Below, piece by piece: positions 50,622 to 58,536 of a stretch of DNA of 64,000 nucleotides. The position numbers and the translations under genes are program-made. The DNA is taken from NCBI RefSeq assembly GCF_004337365.2, contig NZ_CP044016.1:2108001-2172000 (forward strand), given 5' to 3'. Source of the stretch: Rhizosphaericola mali. Its GTDB lineage: Bacteria > Bacteroidota > Bacteroidia > Chitinophagales > Chitinophagaceae. The stretch's first letter is position 1; every line of letters begins with the position of its first letter. The notes below the pieces were generated by a model. The model searched no databases. It was not told the DNA's origin and was given only the letters and a program-made list of their open reading frames with translations.

Positions 50622-50858
50622 ATGCGAAAATTAAAATTTGAACAGCCAAAATGTGCTCCATGTAAGCAAGTGGATGAATTCCTTGAAGAACAAGGGATTG
50701 AAGTTGAACATATCAATGCTTGGGAAAAACCAGAGATAGCCAGTAAGTATCGTGTAACCTCATGTCCTACAATAATCGTTTTGGACAATAACAATGTAGT
50801 TGCTCAACGAATAGTTGGTTTTAAACCTGATGAAATCAAGCAATTAAAATTTATGTAA
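50622..50858 (+). CDS. Thioredoxin/glutaredoxin-like small protein
   Basis: 78 residues. The active-site-like CAPC (residues 11-14) is followed by VDEFLEEQGIEVEHINAWEK and RVTSCPTIIVLDNN, with the cis-Pro (CPT) loop of the thioredoxin fold. A reducing or redox role in phage infection, perhaps feeding ribonucleotide reductase or modifying host proteins, is possible. It is an added gene between tail genes. Confidence 0.75.
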   Translation: MRKLKFEQPKCAPCKQVDEFLEEQGIEVEHINAWEKPEIASKYRVTSCPTIIVLDNNNVVAQRIVGFKPDEIKQLKFM

Positions 50859-50869
50859 ACCGCCCGTAA
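50857..50869. repeat. 13-bp direct repeat left of the methyltransferase
   Basis: AAACCGCCCGTAA, identical to 51766-51778. It ends 3 bp before the methyltransferase ATG. Confidence 0.65.
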
Positions 50870-50872
50870 ATA

Positions 50873-51766
50873 ATGATCCAACTTTTCAACGAAAATAATA
50901 CCGATACTTTATCACGTCTTCAAGATGAAAGCGTGGATATAATTCTTACCGATCCGCCGTATTTGTATTTAAAAGGGCAAAAGCTTGAACGCCCATTCGA
51001 TGAAAATAAATTCTTTTCTGAATGCAAGCGTGTACTTACAAAAGACGGATTTATAGTCTTATTTGGAAGAGGTGAATCTTTTTATAGATGGAATACGATT
51101 TTAGCAGATATGGGTTTCAAGTTCAAAGAAGAAATTGTTTGGGACAAATTATATACATCTAGTCCAATGATGGCACTATCAAGAAAACATGAAACAATTT
51201 CAATTTTCACTAAAGATAGTGGGGTAATAAATAAAGTTAAAGTTTCTTATATAGAATCAAGATTACATGATGAAGATTCAATAATTAAGGATTTAAAAAA
51301 AGTAAAAACCGTATTAAGTAACAGAAAAACACTCGAAGCTGTTGAGGATTATTTAACAAAAGGACAATTAACATATGATGGCGATTATGTTTCTTCAACA
51401 ACTATAACAAATGGCAAGAGACGAGTTAATAGAGTTGTAGCAGTAATTAATGCGATGGAAGTAGGTATGAATGAAAAATCTATAATCAAACAAGTTCGTG
51501 ATCATTATTCCGCAATCCATCCAACTCAAAAACCAGTTAGATTATTGGAACGTTTATTAGCACTGGTTTTACCAAAAAAAGAGCGTGAAAATATTACCGT
51601 TGTAGACCCGTTCGGAGGTTCATTTTCTACAATGGAAGCTTGTATAAATATGGGCGTAAACGGAATTTCTTGCGAAATAGACAAAGAATATTTCGAGGAT
51701 GGGAAAGAACGGATTGAAACTAAATTGAAAGAAGTTAAACAAATATCACTTTTTAAAACATCATAA
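50873..51766 (+). CDS. DNA methyltransferase (adenine-N6 or cytosine-N4, beta-class order)
   Basis: 297 residues. DPPY at 27-30 is catalytic motif IV, and the C-terminal VVDPFGGSFSTMEACINMG is the AdoMet-binding motif, so the order (catalytic first) is that of beta-class amino-methyltransferases. The middle 100 residues are a variable target-recognition region. KQISLF near the C-terminus matches a sliding-clamp binding motif. No restriction partner is adjacent, so it is probably an orphan anti-restriction enzyme. It is bracketed by 13-bp direct repeats. Confidence 0.88.
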   Translation: MIQLFNENNTDTLSRLQDESVDIILTDPPYLYLKGQKLERPFDENKFFSECKRVLTKDGFIVLFGRGESFYRWNTILADMGFKFKEEIVWDKLYTSSPMMALSRKHETISIFTKDSGVINKVKVSYIESRLHDEDSIIKDLKKVKTVLSNRKTLEAVEDYLTKGQLTYDGDYVSSTTITNGKRRVNRVVAVINAMEVGMNEKSIIKQVRDHYSAIHPTQKPVRLLERLLALVLPKKERENITVVDPFGGSFSTMEACINMGVNGISCEIDKEYFEDGKERIETKLKEVKQISLFKTS

Positions 51767-51778
51767 AACCGCCCGTAA
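51766..51778. repeat. 13-bp direct repeat right of the methyltransferase
   Basis: The second AAACCGCCCGTAA copy, overlapping the stop codon. It can also fold as a short hairpin with downstream ACGGG (51772-51791). Confidence 0.65.
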
Positions 51779-51802
51779 TCGGTTAGACGGGATTTAATAA
51801 AT

Positions 51803-52252
51803 ATGGAACAAAATAGAAGATTTAATCTTTCTGAATTTACAGAAACTGAAAAAGCGATAAATAACGCAGTTCGTTTAATAGAAAAAAAATTGCCGCCATC
51901 TGTAAAAGCGACTAAAGCAGGAGTATTATTAAGCAGCACCTTAGTTCTTGTCCAAGATGTTTTATTAGGAGATGAAGGAACTATTCCCAATACTGTTACA
52001 AAAGAACAAGTAGCAGACAATATGCAAGATGTTGAAGTTCGTACTATTCAAGAATTTGACAAACCTGTTACCCATGTCACTGTAAGGATGAAAAATGGAT
52101 TTACAGTTCGTGAGAGCACAACTTGTGTTGATCCTACAAATTATAGTGAAGAAATTGGCGCTCAGATTTGTTTGGAACGAATTAAAAATCAAGTTTGGTT
52201 TCTGCTAGGTTTCTTATTGCAAGAGTCATTATCAGAGGTAAAATCTTTTTAA
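51803..52252 (+). CDS. Phage N4 Gp49 / Sf6 gp66-like protein
   Basis: 149 residues. The C-terminal VRMKNGFTVRESTTCVDPTN followed by YSEEIGAQICLERIKNQVWF and LLGFLLQE matches the short N4 Gp49/Sf6 gene 66 family (NGF...CVDPxN...G...A..N...W.L.GYLL), whose function is unknown. The N-terminal half is an unrelated helical extension. A long inverted-repeat terminator follows. Confidence 0.75.
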   Translation: MEQNRRFNLSEFTETEKAINNAVRLIEKKLPPSVKATKAGVLLSSTLVLVQDVLLGDEGTIPNTVTKEQVADNMQDVEVRTIQEFDKPVTHVTVRMKNGFTVRESTTCVDPTNYSEEIGAQICLERIKNQVWFLLGFLLQESLSEVKSF

Positions 52253-52268
52253 AGCAAATTATTGTACA

Positions 52269-52322
52269 AAAATGGCAATTTATAGTACGTTTTTAGAAAC
52301 TTTTATTACGAATTGCCATTTT
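52269..52322. terminator. Long inverted repeat terminator
   Basis: AAAATGGCAATT and AATTGCCATTTT, perfect 12-bp arms, around a 30-nt loop that contains A/T blocks. It ends with T-rich sequence and can work on both strands. Confidence 0.65.
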
Positions 52323-52337
52323 CTAAACCTATAAAAT

Positions 52338-52628
52338 ATGATTATATCAACTTTAGGATGGATTCATCTAGTAATTATTATAGTACTTCTGTATATGTAC
52401 GTGCAAAGCAAATTTTCAAATTATAGAGATGAAAAGCTGCAAAAGAGATACGTTAAAAACATTAAAGTATTTGCTGGTTTTTTTAAAAATAACATCTATT
52501 GGCTTAGTAATCCCAAATACGAAAAATATAGAAAATTGTGCGAATTTATAGCCAACGAAATGGAGGAACGCCAACGTATAGGCGGCGATACTCTGAGAAA
52601 TAAAATTGATGAAATAATTGAATCATAG
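52338..52628 (+). CDS. Small single-pass membrane protein
   Basis: 96 residues. LGWIHLVIIIVLLYMYVQS is a membrane helix, followed by a basic, helical cytoplasmic tail (ANEMEERQRIGGDTLRNKI). It sits alone between terminators in the tail region, consistent with an exclusion or signalling peptide. The family is not recognised. Confidence 0.55.
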   Translation: MIISTLGWIHLVIIIVLLYMYVQSKFSNYRDEKLQKRYVKNIKVFAGFFKNNIYWLSNPKYEKYRKLCEFIANEMEERQRIGGDTLRNKIDEIIES

Positions 52629-52716
52629 TCAATATAAATTCTATTTTTATTAAACTACACATTTTACCGAAAATTATATAGAACCAATTACACAAATCAT
52701 TAAAAATTATATAATC

Positions 52717-52887
52717 ATGGAAGAAATTGGACAAGGAATCGATACAATTGACAATTTGAGAGCAGGATTGGACTTACCACTACCTCCACAAATGCATATT
52801 GAACAACTTAAAATTGCTCTTACGGAATTAAGCGAAAAAATGAAAGCTGGTTACCAAGATGTTTTTGGAGAGAATCCTTGGGATTAA
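52717..52887 (+). CDS. Small acidic hypothetical protein
   Basis: 56 residues (EEIGQGIDTIDNLRAGLDL, PLPPQMHIEQLKIALTELSE, ending GENPWD). The sequence is compact and helical. It is preceded by an 80-bp AT-rich gap that may hold a promoter. Family not recognised. Confidence 0.55.
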   Translation: MEEIGQGIDTIDNLRAGLDLPLPPQMHIEQLKIALTELSEKMKAGYQDVFGENPWD

Positions 52888-52936
52888 TACAAATTGTCTT
52901 AAAAATTATAACAAAAAATATTAAAAATTATTCCAA

Positions 52937-53155
52937 ATGGATGATAGCAGCAATATAGAAAAGCCATTTACAGAAAAGGAAAATGAAGTAATGGAAAGTC
53001 TTATAAAGGCTCATGGCTCTTATATAGAACTAGAAAGAACACATCCATCCGACTTAGGTGATTGGCTGTTTCATATTCACGCCTTACAAAATATTTTATC
53101 CATGAGAATCCTTCAAAGAGATTATCCACAATATTTTTTCACCAAAAAATCATAA
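52937..53155 (+). CDS. Small helical-hairpin protein
   Basis: 72 residues in two amphipathic helices around HPSDLGDW, ending LQNILSMRILQRDYPQYF. The two-helix hairpin with LQ...R...P spacing recalls the Acb2/Tad1 anti-CBASS fold, but this is a pattern impression only. It is preceded by the leader TTAAAAATTATTCCAA, repeated before 53392. Confidence 0.6.
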   Translation: MDDSSNIEKPFTEKENEVMESLIKAHGSYIELERTHPSDLGDWLFHIHALQNILSMRILQRDYPQYFFTKKS

Positions 53156-53158
53156 ATC

Positions 53159-53380
53159 ATGAATCAAGGTATTGAAATAGTGGCAATTGCTAGTAGTGTT
53201 TTACCAATAAAACAAATTCATTCTACCATAGAATATCATGCTGAACAAAAAAAACATGACCCATTTGAAAGAGAGAAAGAATATTCTATTGGTTATGTAG
53301 AACCTATCAATTACCAATATTTTCCACTTCCATTGAATTATATAAATGGAAAAAGATTGCCCAAGCGTAAAAACAATTAA
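53159..53380 (+). CDS. Small hypothetical protein
   Basis: 73 residues, 3 bp after the previous gene. It has a short hydrophobic start (IEIVAIASSVLPIK) and a basic end (NGKRLPKRKNN) and is rich in Tyr and Pro. No family is recognised. Confidence 0.5.
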   Translation: MNQGIEIVAIASSVLPIKQIHSTIEYHAEQKKHDPFEREKEYSIGYVEPINYQYFPLPLNYINGKRLPKRKNN

Positions 53381-53391
53381 AAATTATTCCA

Positions 53392-53652
53392 ATGAATACA
53401 ATCCAAATAGACATCTACAACATCAATTTAGAGGAAGCGGCAAAGGTAAAAAGCAAAGCTGCATTATTAAAGGATCAACGTTTTTTCCATAATCATACAG
53501 GTAAGGAAAGGCAAGACTTAGTTGAACAGCTTTGGCAAAAAGTCAATCCAACAGTTGAAGAAACTACTCCTGAAATTGTAAAACCAGAAACAAAGCAAGA
53601 AAATGGCACTGAATCAATTGCAGAATCTAATACAGAGCCTGAGCAAATTTGA
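53392..53652 (+). CDS. Small phage protein overlapping the next gene
   Basis: 86 residues. An N-terminal beta/helix part (IQIDIYNINLEEAAKVKSKA) is followed by an acidic Pro/Glu/Thr-rich tail. Its last 50 bp overlap the next gene in another frame. It is preceded by the repeated TTAAAAATTATTCCAA leader. Position suggests a tail-assembly accessory. Confidence 0.5.
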   Translation: MNTIQIDIYNINLEEAAKVKSKAALLKDQRFFHNHTGKERQDLVEQLWQKVNPTVEETTPEIVKPETKQENGTESIAESNTEPEQI

Positions 53653-54058
53653 TTTCGAAACAGAACAAGAACGAATTGTTTCGGATAATAAAGATTTGCT
53701 AACCACATTTCTTACGAATCAATTGTCTATGGGTTTGGATGGTAACGATGAAAACATTCAACCGCAATACGCTCCATTTACAATTGAAATTAAAGAGAAA
53801 TATGGTCAAGGATTGGGCGCAATTACAGATAGGGTAACATTCTTTATGACTGGGGCATTTTATCAAGGTTTGCAAAGTAGCGTCGGTGCTGGTGTGTTTT
53901 CTTTTACTTCTCCAGTTTCGTACTTACAAGATATAATTAATAGATCTGGGCAAAAGGTATTAGAACTCAATATTCATAGTCGAGAAGATTTCGGAAACGA
54001 TATACTATTTCCAAAATTCAAAGAAGTATTTAAGCAAAAAACAACATTAGTAATATGA
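53603..54058 (+). CDS. Tail-assembly protein of unknown family
   Basis: 151 residues. VTFFMTGAFYQGLQSSVGAG and PVSYLQDIINRSGQKVLELN suggest a compact soluble fold. It starts inside the preceding gene and its end overlaps the next by 4 bp (ATGA), so translation is coupled. Genes here usually encode tail chaperones or connectors. Confidence 0.55.
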   Translation: MALNQLQNLIQSLSKFDFETEQERIVSDNKDLLTTFLTNQLSMGLDGNDENIQPQYAPFTIEIKEKYGQGLGAITDRVTFFMTGAFYQGLQSSVGAGVFSFTSPVSYLQDIINRSGQKVLELNIHSREDFGNDILFPKFKEVFKQKTTLVI

Positions 54059-54705
54059 TTATTTCCTCAGCTTCAAAATGTATGATATCAACATTCATGG
54101 AAGTCGCTTTTGACAAAAACTTAAAGGCGCTGATCATAGATGGTTTTGAGCATACGGAACAAGAACTCGTTGAAGCATGGGAAAATATTCAAATGGAATA
54201 TACGGATTGCGCCAATCTAGCTAAACCAGAGATTAATTCTCTAACACAACAATTTTATTTGTTAGACGCTCGGTTAAAGACAATACCAATGTTGATCGAT
54301 ATTGAAAGGCAATCAATCAAGCATTTCAACAATCCATTTTTGCCAGCATTTCCATATTTCCAAAAGTTCTCATACCGATTGCATTGGAGCAAAGAAAGTG
54401 GCGATCTAAAGGAATTTGAAAAGCAATTACAAAGGATTGAAGCCAAAGAAAAACGATACAAAGTAGAATTTGATATCGTAAATGAAAAGCTTACTAAAAT
54501 GTTGGATGAAAATGCTCCAGCCCTTAATGGCCAGAAGAACTTAACAGAATCAAGGCGTTCATTTATCCGTATGCTGAATAGTATGAGGTCATATTGTGGC
54601 GATATTCCCAAAACGGCTACAACTATGGAGGAATTGGGCTTAATGATTAAAGACTACAACGATTATTTGATTAATAAAAGAAATGAAAATGCAAGAAAAC
54701 GATAG
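54055..54705 (+). CDS. Tail-assembly chaperone-like protein
   Basis: 216 residues, strongly helical with charged segments (EAWENIQMEYTDCANLAKPE, EKQLQRIEAKEKRYKVEFDI). The location two genes before the tape measure fits a tail-assembly chaperone. It ends overlapping the next gene by 23 bp; no slippery frameshift site was recognised. Confidence 0.5.
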   Translation: MIISSASKCMISTFMEVAFDKNLKALIIDGFEHTEQELVEAWENIQMEYTDCANLAKPEINSLTQQFYLLDARLKTIPMLIDIERQSIKHFNNPFLPAFPYFQKFSYRLHWSKESGDLKEFEKQLQRIEAKEKRYKVEFDIVNEKLTKMLDENAPALNGQKNLTESRRSFIRMLNSMRSYCGDIPKTATTMEELGLMIKDYNDYLINKRNENARKR

Positions 54706-55024
54706 CATCCAAAAGCAAAACATTGCTGCATTAAGAGCATCAGTTAAAAATGTTGAAGAGCATTTAAATAATAGGCAAAAAAATCCAAAGATCGTTACTA
54801 AATCCCTCGGTGAATGGATTGAAAGTATTGAAGGTAAAACCACATTGGAAATAGCTGAATCATTTAAAAAAATACACGATTATTTATGTACTCTTGATGA
54901 ATATAACAGATCGTTAGAAAATATGATTATCAAATTTGCCAAACTTATAGAACCTGCAAATGAAGTAGTCGAAAAATATGATAATTTGAAAATAGTTGCA
55001 GAATCACTTTTCCCTAAAAACTAA
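54683..55024 (+). CDS. Tail-assembly chaperone-like helical protein
   Basis: 113 residues, helical (QNIAALRASVKNVEEHLNNR, KTTLEIAESFKKIHDYL). It overlaps the previous gene by 23 bp in a different frame and ends 5 bp before the tape measure. A possible second member of a G/GT-like chaperone pair, made by overlap instead of frameshift. Confidence 0.5.
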   Translation: MKMQENDSIQKQNIAALRASVKNVEEHLNNRQKNPKIVTKSLGEWIESIEGKTTLEIAESFKKIHDYLCTLDEYNRSLENMIIKFAKLIEPANEVVEKYDNLKIVAESLFPKN

Positions 55025-55029
55025 ATACT

Positions 55030-58000
55030 ATGGGCGCTCAAAATATAATTGACTTAGGGTTTGATGTTGACAAATTAGATAACCAGAAACGTAAGATTCT
55101 AAGTGATTTAAAAGAGGTTTTTACGGATGTAGCAAAAATGTCTGATACTCGTATAGAATTGAAATTTGCAGATAGTTCTCTTGAAATTAAAAAGACTATA
55201 CAAAAGTTAAAAGGCGATTATGATGCAGTAAATACATCTGTCAATAAATTTAATTCAAATATACTTGCTCAAGCCGATGCAGCAAATAAAGCGGCGGAAG
55301 CAAATAATCAGAATGCAGAAGCTTTGCAAAGAGTTAAAGCGGCTATGGATTCTGTAAATAACACAAAATCTACAGGTCAGAATACTAGCAATAGCAGCGG
55401 CTCAGACAACTCCTCAACGGATCAAAATACGACGTCAACCCAACAAAATACATCCGCCAAACAAGAAAATATTACTGTAACTATTACTAGTACCGCGGCA
55501 AATAAAGAAAATGCACAATCTGCCTATGAATCGGCTCAAGCATTTAGGGCTGGCATGGATGAAGTCGTTTATAATGTTGGTGCTTATCAGCAGTTGCAAC
55601 GGCAATTAACAGCTGTACGTGAGGAAATTAAACAAGTTAGTGCAATTCAAGCTTCATCAGGAGAAGAATTAGCTAATAAAAGAGATCGTGTTGCAGAATT
55701 AACAGTAAAGGAAAAGGAATTGCAAGCCACGATGCGAACTACTTCTCAATTAATCAATGCACAAATCAAAGATAATGTTGCCGCTGAGGGTAGTTACGAT
55801 CAATTGCAAGCTGTTTTGCTTCAAATGGATAGAACTTTCAAGCAATTATCTAAAACAGAAAGAGAAAGTGAAACAGGAACTACCATTTTAAAAAATATGC
55901 AATCTGTTGATGAAGAACTCAAGAAAATAGATGCATCAATGGGCGTTTATCGTCGTAATGTAGGTAATTACGCCAGTGCTGTTTCTGGTGCATTTGGACA
56001 AACATTTGCGCGTACTGTTCATGCTGGATCAGAGGCATTAATGGGTATGTCTCGTGGTGTTAATGCGCTTGCTATCGACCTTCCAAATCTTATACAAGAG
56101 TTTATGGAAATGTCCAACGCCCAAAAGCAAGCAAAGGCATCTGGTGGCGAATATTTGACCACTATGCAACTATTGAAAGCTGCTTTTAATCCTTGGACAA
56201 TTGTATTGCAATTAGGTATTATGTTATTGGTGAAACATGGTGCTGAACTTTGGAATTGGGCTACAGGCGCGGAGGAAGCAAAAAAGAAAGCTGAAGAGTT
56301 GAAGAAAGCGCAAGAAGAATTAAACTCCGCCTACAAGGGTTCAATGGAAACATCTGCTCAATCCATTGCGAAACTCAAAGAACTCGCAACTACAGCAGCG
56401 AATACAAACCTTCAAATGTCCACTAGGCTTGCAGCCGTTAAAGCAATGAAGCAAGAATATCCAGCTTTACTTAAAAATTATAGTGATGAAGATTTATTGA
56501 GCCAACAATTTACAAAAACGCTTAAAGGATTAGTTGAACAATTATGGGCAGCGGCTAAAGCTCGTGCATTGGGAGCTAAAATTGAAGTTTTGGCAAAACA
56601 AGATTTAGATAATATTGACAAAGGATCTGTTGCTTTGAGTAAATTATGGAAAGCCAGAGATGACTATAATAAATCAGCAGCTAATAGTCGTAATATTCAA
56701 AAATCATTAACAGCTGATAATAATACGATCCAAGCATACCGAGATGTAGAACTTAGAGATTTGAAAAATTTAAAAAAGGCAGAACAAGAATGGAACGATG
56801 CAAAAATGAAAGGCGCTAACAACCAAATTCAAGCCAATAAATTACTCAATGATCAACAAATAGAACTTGCCAAAGCTGGAGATGCTGCAACCGATGCTGT
56901 AACTACTGGCGGTGGTAAAACTGGCAAAACTAAAGATACAAGTTCAGAATATAACAAAGATATAGAAGCACAAAGAGCTGCCAATGAAAAGAAACTTCAA
57001 TTGCAAGCCGAATATTACAAGTCAATTTCTGATTTAGAGATTGCCAATATTGATACTCGCAAAACAGCTTTGGATAAATGGAACGATATCGAAAAGAAAA
57101 TCATTACTAACAATCAAAAATATAAATTATCCGAAAAGAAATTGAGCGATGGTGAGATTCAAAAAATAAACCAAGAGGCTGTTACTGCTTTATGGAAACA
57201 AGATAATGCCTATGCCAAAGCCGGACTACAAGTATGGACGTCCTATTTAGCAAATCGTCAAAGAGTTTTAACCGAATTGAATAAACTGCAAGCGGAACTT
57301 ACTACCAGTATAAATAATAGTCCTGTTGAAGGTAATACCATGCCAACTAGATCAGGTATTTTAAAAACTGAGCAATCCAACTATGAAGAGAGAATAAGAG
57401 CCTTAGAATCCTTTTCTATATCTCGTAATTTGAAATTAGAGACCATGTATAAAAATGGTCAAATTACCCAAGAAGAATATCAAAAAAGGTCTTTAGAAAA
57501 TACAAAATTAGATATTCAAGAACAATTAGATGCAACATCTGCTTTATATAAAAACCTAGTTGATAAAGATGCTGTCAAGGGTAATGAACAATATATAGAT
57601 GATTTAATTGATAAAATACACAAATTACAATTAGAACTCAAAAAACTAAAAGCTTCACAAGGCAATGGAGAAGATTTTGTAAAAATAGCAAATGCACTTT
57701 CTAAGGTTGCAACCGCAACAGAATGGGTAACAGATAAATTGTCAACTATCAATGGAATTAAATACGATAACCAAATTACTGAAATTGAAAATCTAGAAGC
57801 AGCTCAGCAAAAGAGATATGAAAAAGAAGTTACACAAATAAATAACTCAACATTATCCGAAACTGACAAAGCCAATAAATTAAAAATACTTGAATCGGAA
57901 AGACAAGCACAATCTGAAGAAAATGACCGTAAGCAAAAAAAGGCAGAAGTTGAAAAGGCAAAATTTGATAAAGCTATGAGTATCGCAAATATTGTAACTA

Positions 58001-58536
58001 ATACAGCTGCTGCAATAATGAAAACATTTGCAGAACTAGGATGGCCAGCAGGTATTCCTGGTGCCGCACTAATAACAGCAACTAGTGCTGTTCAATTAGC
58101 GAAAGTCATTGCTACCAAAATTCCAGAATATGCGGAAGGTACAGACAATCATCCAGGAGGTCCAGCAATAGTCGGTGAAGGTAAAAACAAAGAATTGGTA
58201 CAAATGCCTGGTGGGAAATCGTTCATTGCAGACAAACCAATGATGATGAATTTACCAAAGTCAACAAAAGTATTGCCACTCGATGAAAAGGTATTTTCTC
58301 TTTATGCCAATAATGCAAGCGACTATTTATCGAATGGTGTTATTTCCATGACGGAAAGATCTCAAGCTATGGATCAAGCGCAAAACTGGAATATCGCAAA
58401 ATGGCAAGTAAAACAAATGGAGAAAATGTATGGTAGAAATAATCAAAACATCATCAATCGAGTAAGTACCAAGGTTGATTTTGGTTGGATGTCTTATGTT
58501 AATAGTAAAGTATTTGGTAAAAATAAAAGAGCATGA
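55030..58536 (+). CDS. Tape-measure protein
   Basis: 1,168 residues, one of the two largest gene products here. Long coiled-coil segments flank hydrophobic stretches near residues 395-410 (TIVLQLGIMLLVKHG) and 1010-1030 (AELGWPAGIPGAALITATSA). The C-terminal region has YAEGTDNHPGGPAIVGEGKN, a motif widespread in tape-measure proteins. At about 0.15 nm per residue the tail would be near 175 nm. The stop overlaps the next ATG. Confidence 0.9.
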   Translation: MGAQNIIDLGFDVDKLDNQKRKILSDLKEVFTDVAKMSDTRIELKFADSSLEIKKTIQKLKGDYDAVNTSVNKFNSNILAQADAANKAAEANNQNAEALQRVKAAMDSVNNTKSTGQNTSNSSGSDNSSTDQNTTSTQQNTSAKQENITVTITSTAANKENAQSAYESAQAFRAGMDEVVYNVGAYQQLQRQLTAVREEIKQVSAIQASSGEELANKRDRVAELTVKEKELQATMRTTSQLINAQIKDNVAAEGSYDQLQAVLLQMDRTFKQLSKTERESETGTTILKNMQSVDEELKKIDASMGVYRRNVGNYASAVSGAFGQTFARTVHAGSEALMGMSRGVNALAIDLPNLIQEFMEMSNAQKQAKASGGEYLTTMQLLKAAFNPWTIVLQLGIMLLVKHGAELWNWATGAEEAKKKAEELKKAQEELNSAYKGSMETSAQSIAKLKELATTAANTNLQMSTRLAAVKAMKQEYPALLKNYSDEDLLSQQFTKTLKGLVEQLWAAAKARALGAKIEVLAKQDLDNIDKGSVALSKLWKARDDYNKSAANSRNIQKSLTADNNTIQAYRDVELRDLKNLKKAEQEWNDAKMKGANNQIQANKLLNDQQIELAKAGDAATDAVTTGGGKTGKTKDTSSEYNKDIEAQRAANEKKLQLQAEYYKSISDLEIANIDTRKTALDKWNDIEKKIITNNQKYKLSEKKLSDGEIQKINQEAVTALWKQDNAYAKAGLQVWTSYLANRQRVLTELNKLQAELTTSINNSPVEGNTMPTRSGILKTEQSNYEERIRALESFSISRNLKLETMYKNGQITQEEYQKRSLENTKLDIQEQLDATSALYKNLVDKDAVKGNEQYIDDLIDKIHKLQLELKKLKASQGNGEDFVKIANALSKVATATEWVTDKLSTINGIKYDNQITEIENLEAAQQKRYEKEVTQINNSTLSETDKANKLKILESERQAQSEENDRKQKKAEVEKAKFDKAMSIANIVTNTAAAIMKTFAELGWPAGIPGAALITATSAVQLAKVIATKIPEYAEGTDNHPGGPAIVGEGKNKELVQMPGGKSFIADKPMMMNLPKSTKVLPLDEKVFSLYANNASDYLSNGVISMTERSQAMDQAQNWNIAKWQVKQMEKMYGRNNQNIINRVSTKVDFGWMSYVNSKVFGKNKRA

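Noticed and set aside
50138-50794. Leftward 218-codon open frame under the tail-tube gene
   Set aside because: It is antisense to the tail-tube gene and runs through its terminator, so it is a shadow frame.
54600-54710. Programmed frameshift joining the two tail-chaperone-like genes
   Set aside because: The genes overlap by 23 bp, but no slippery heptamer of the X-XXY-YYZ type was recognised there.
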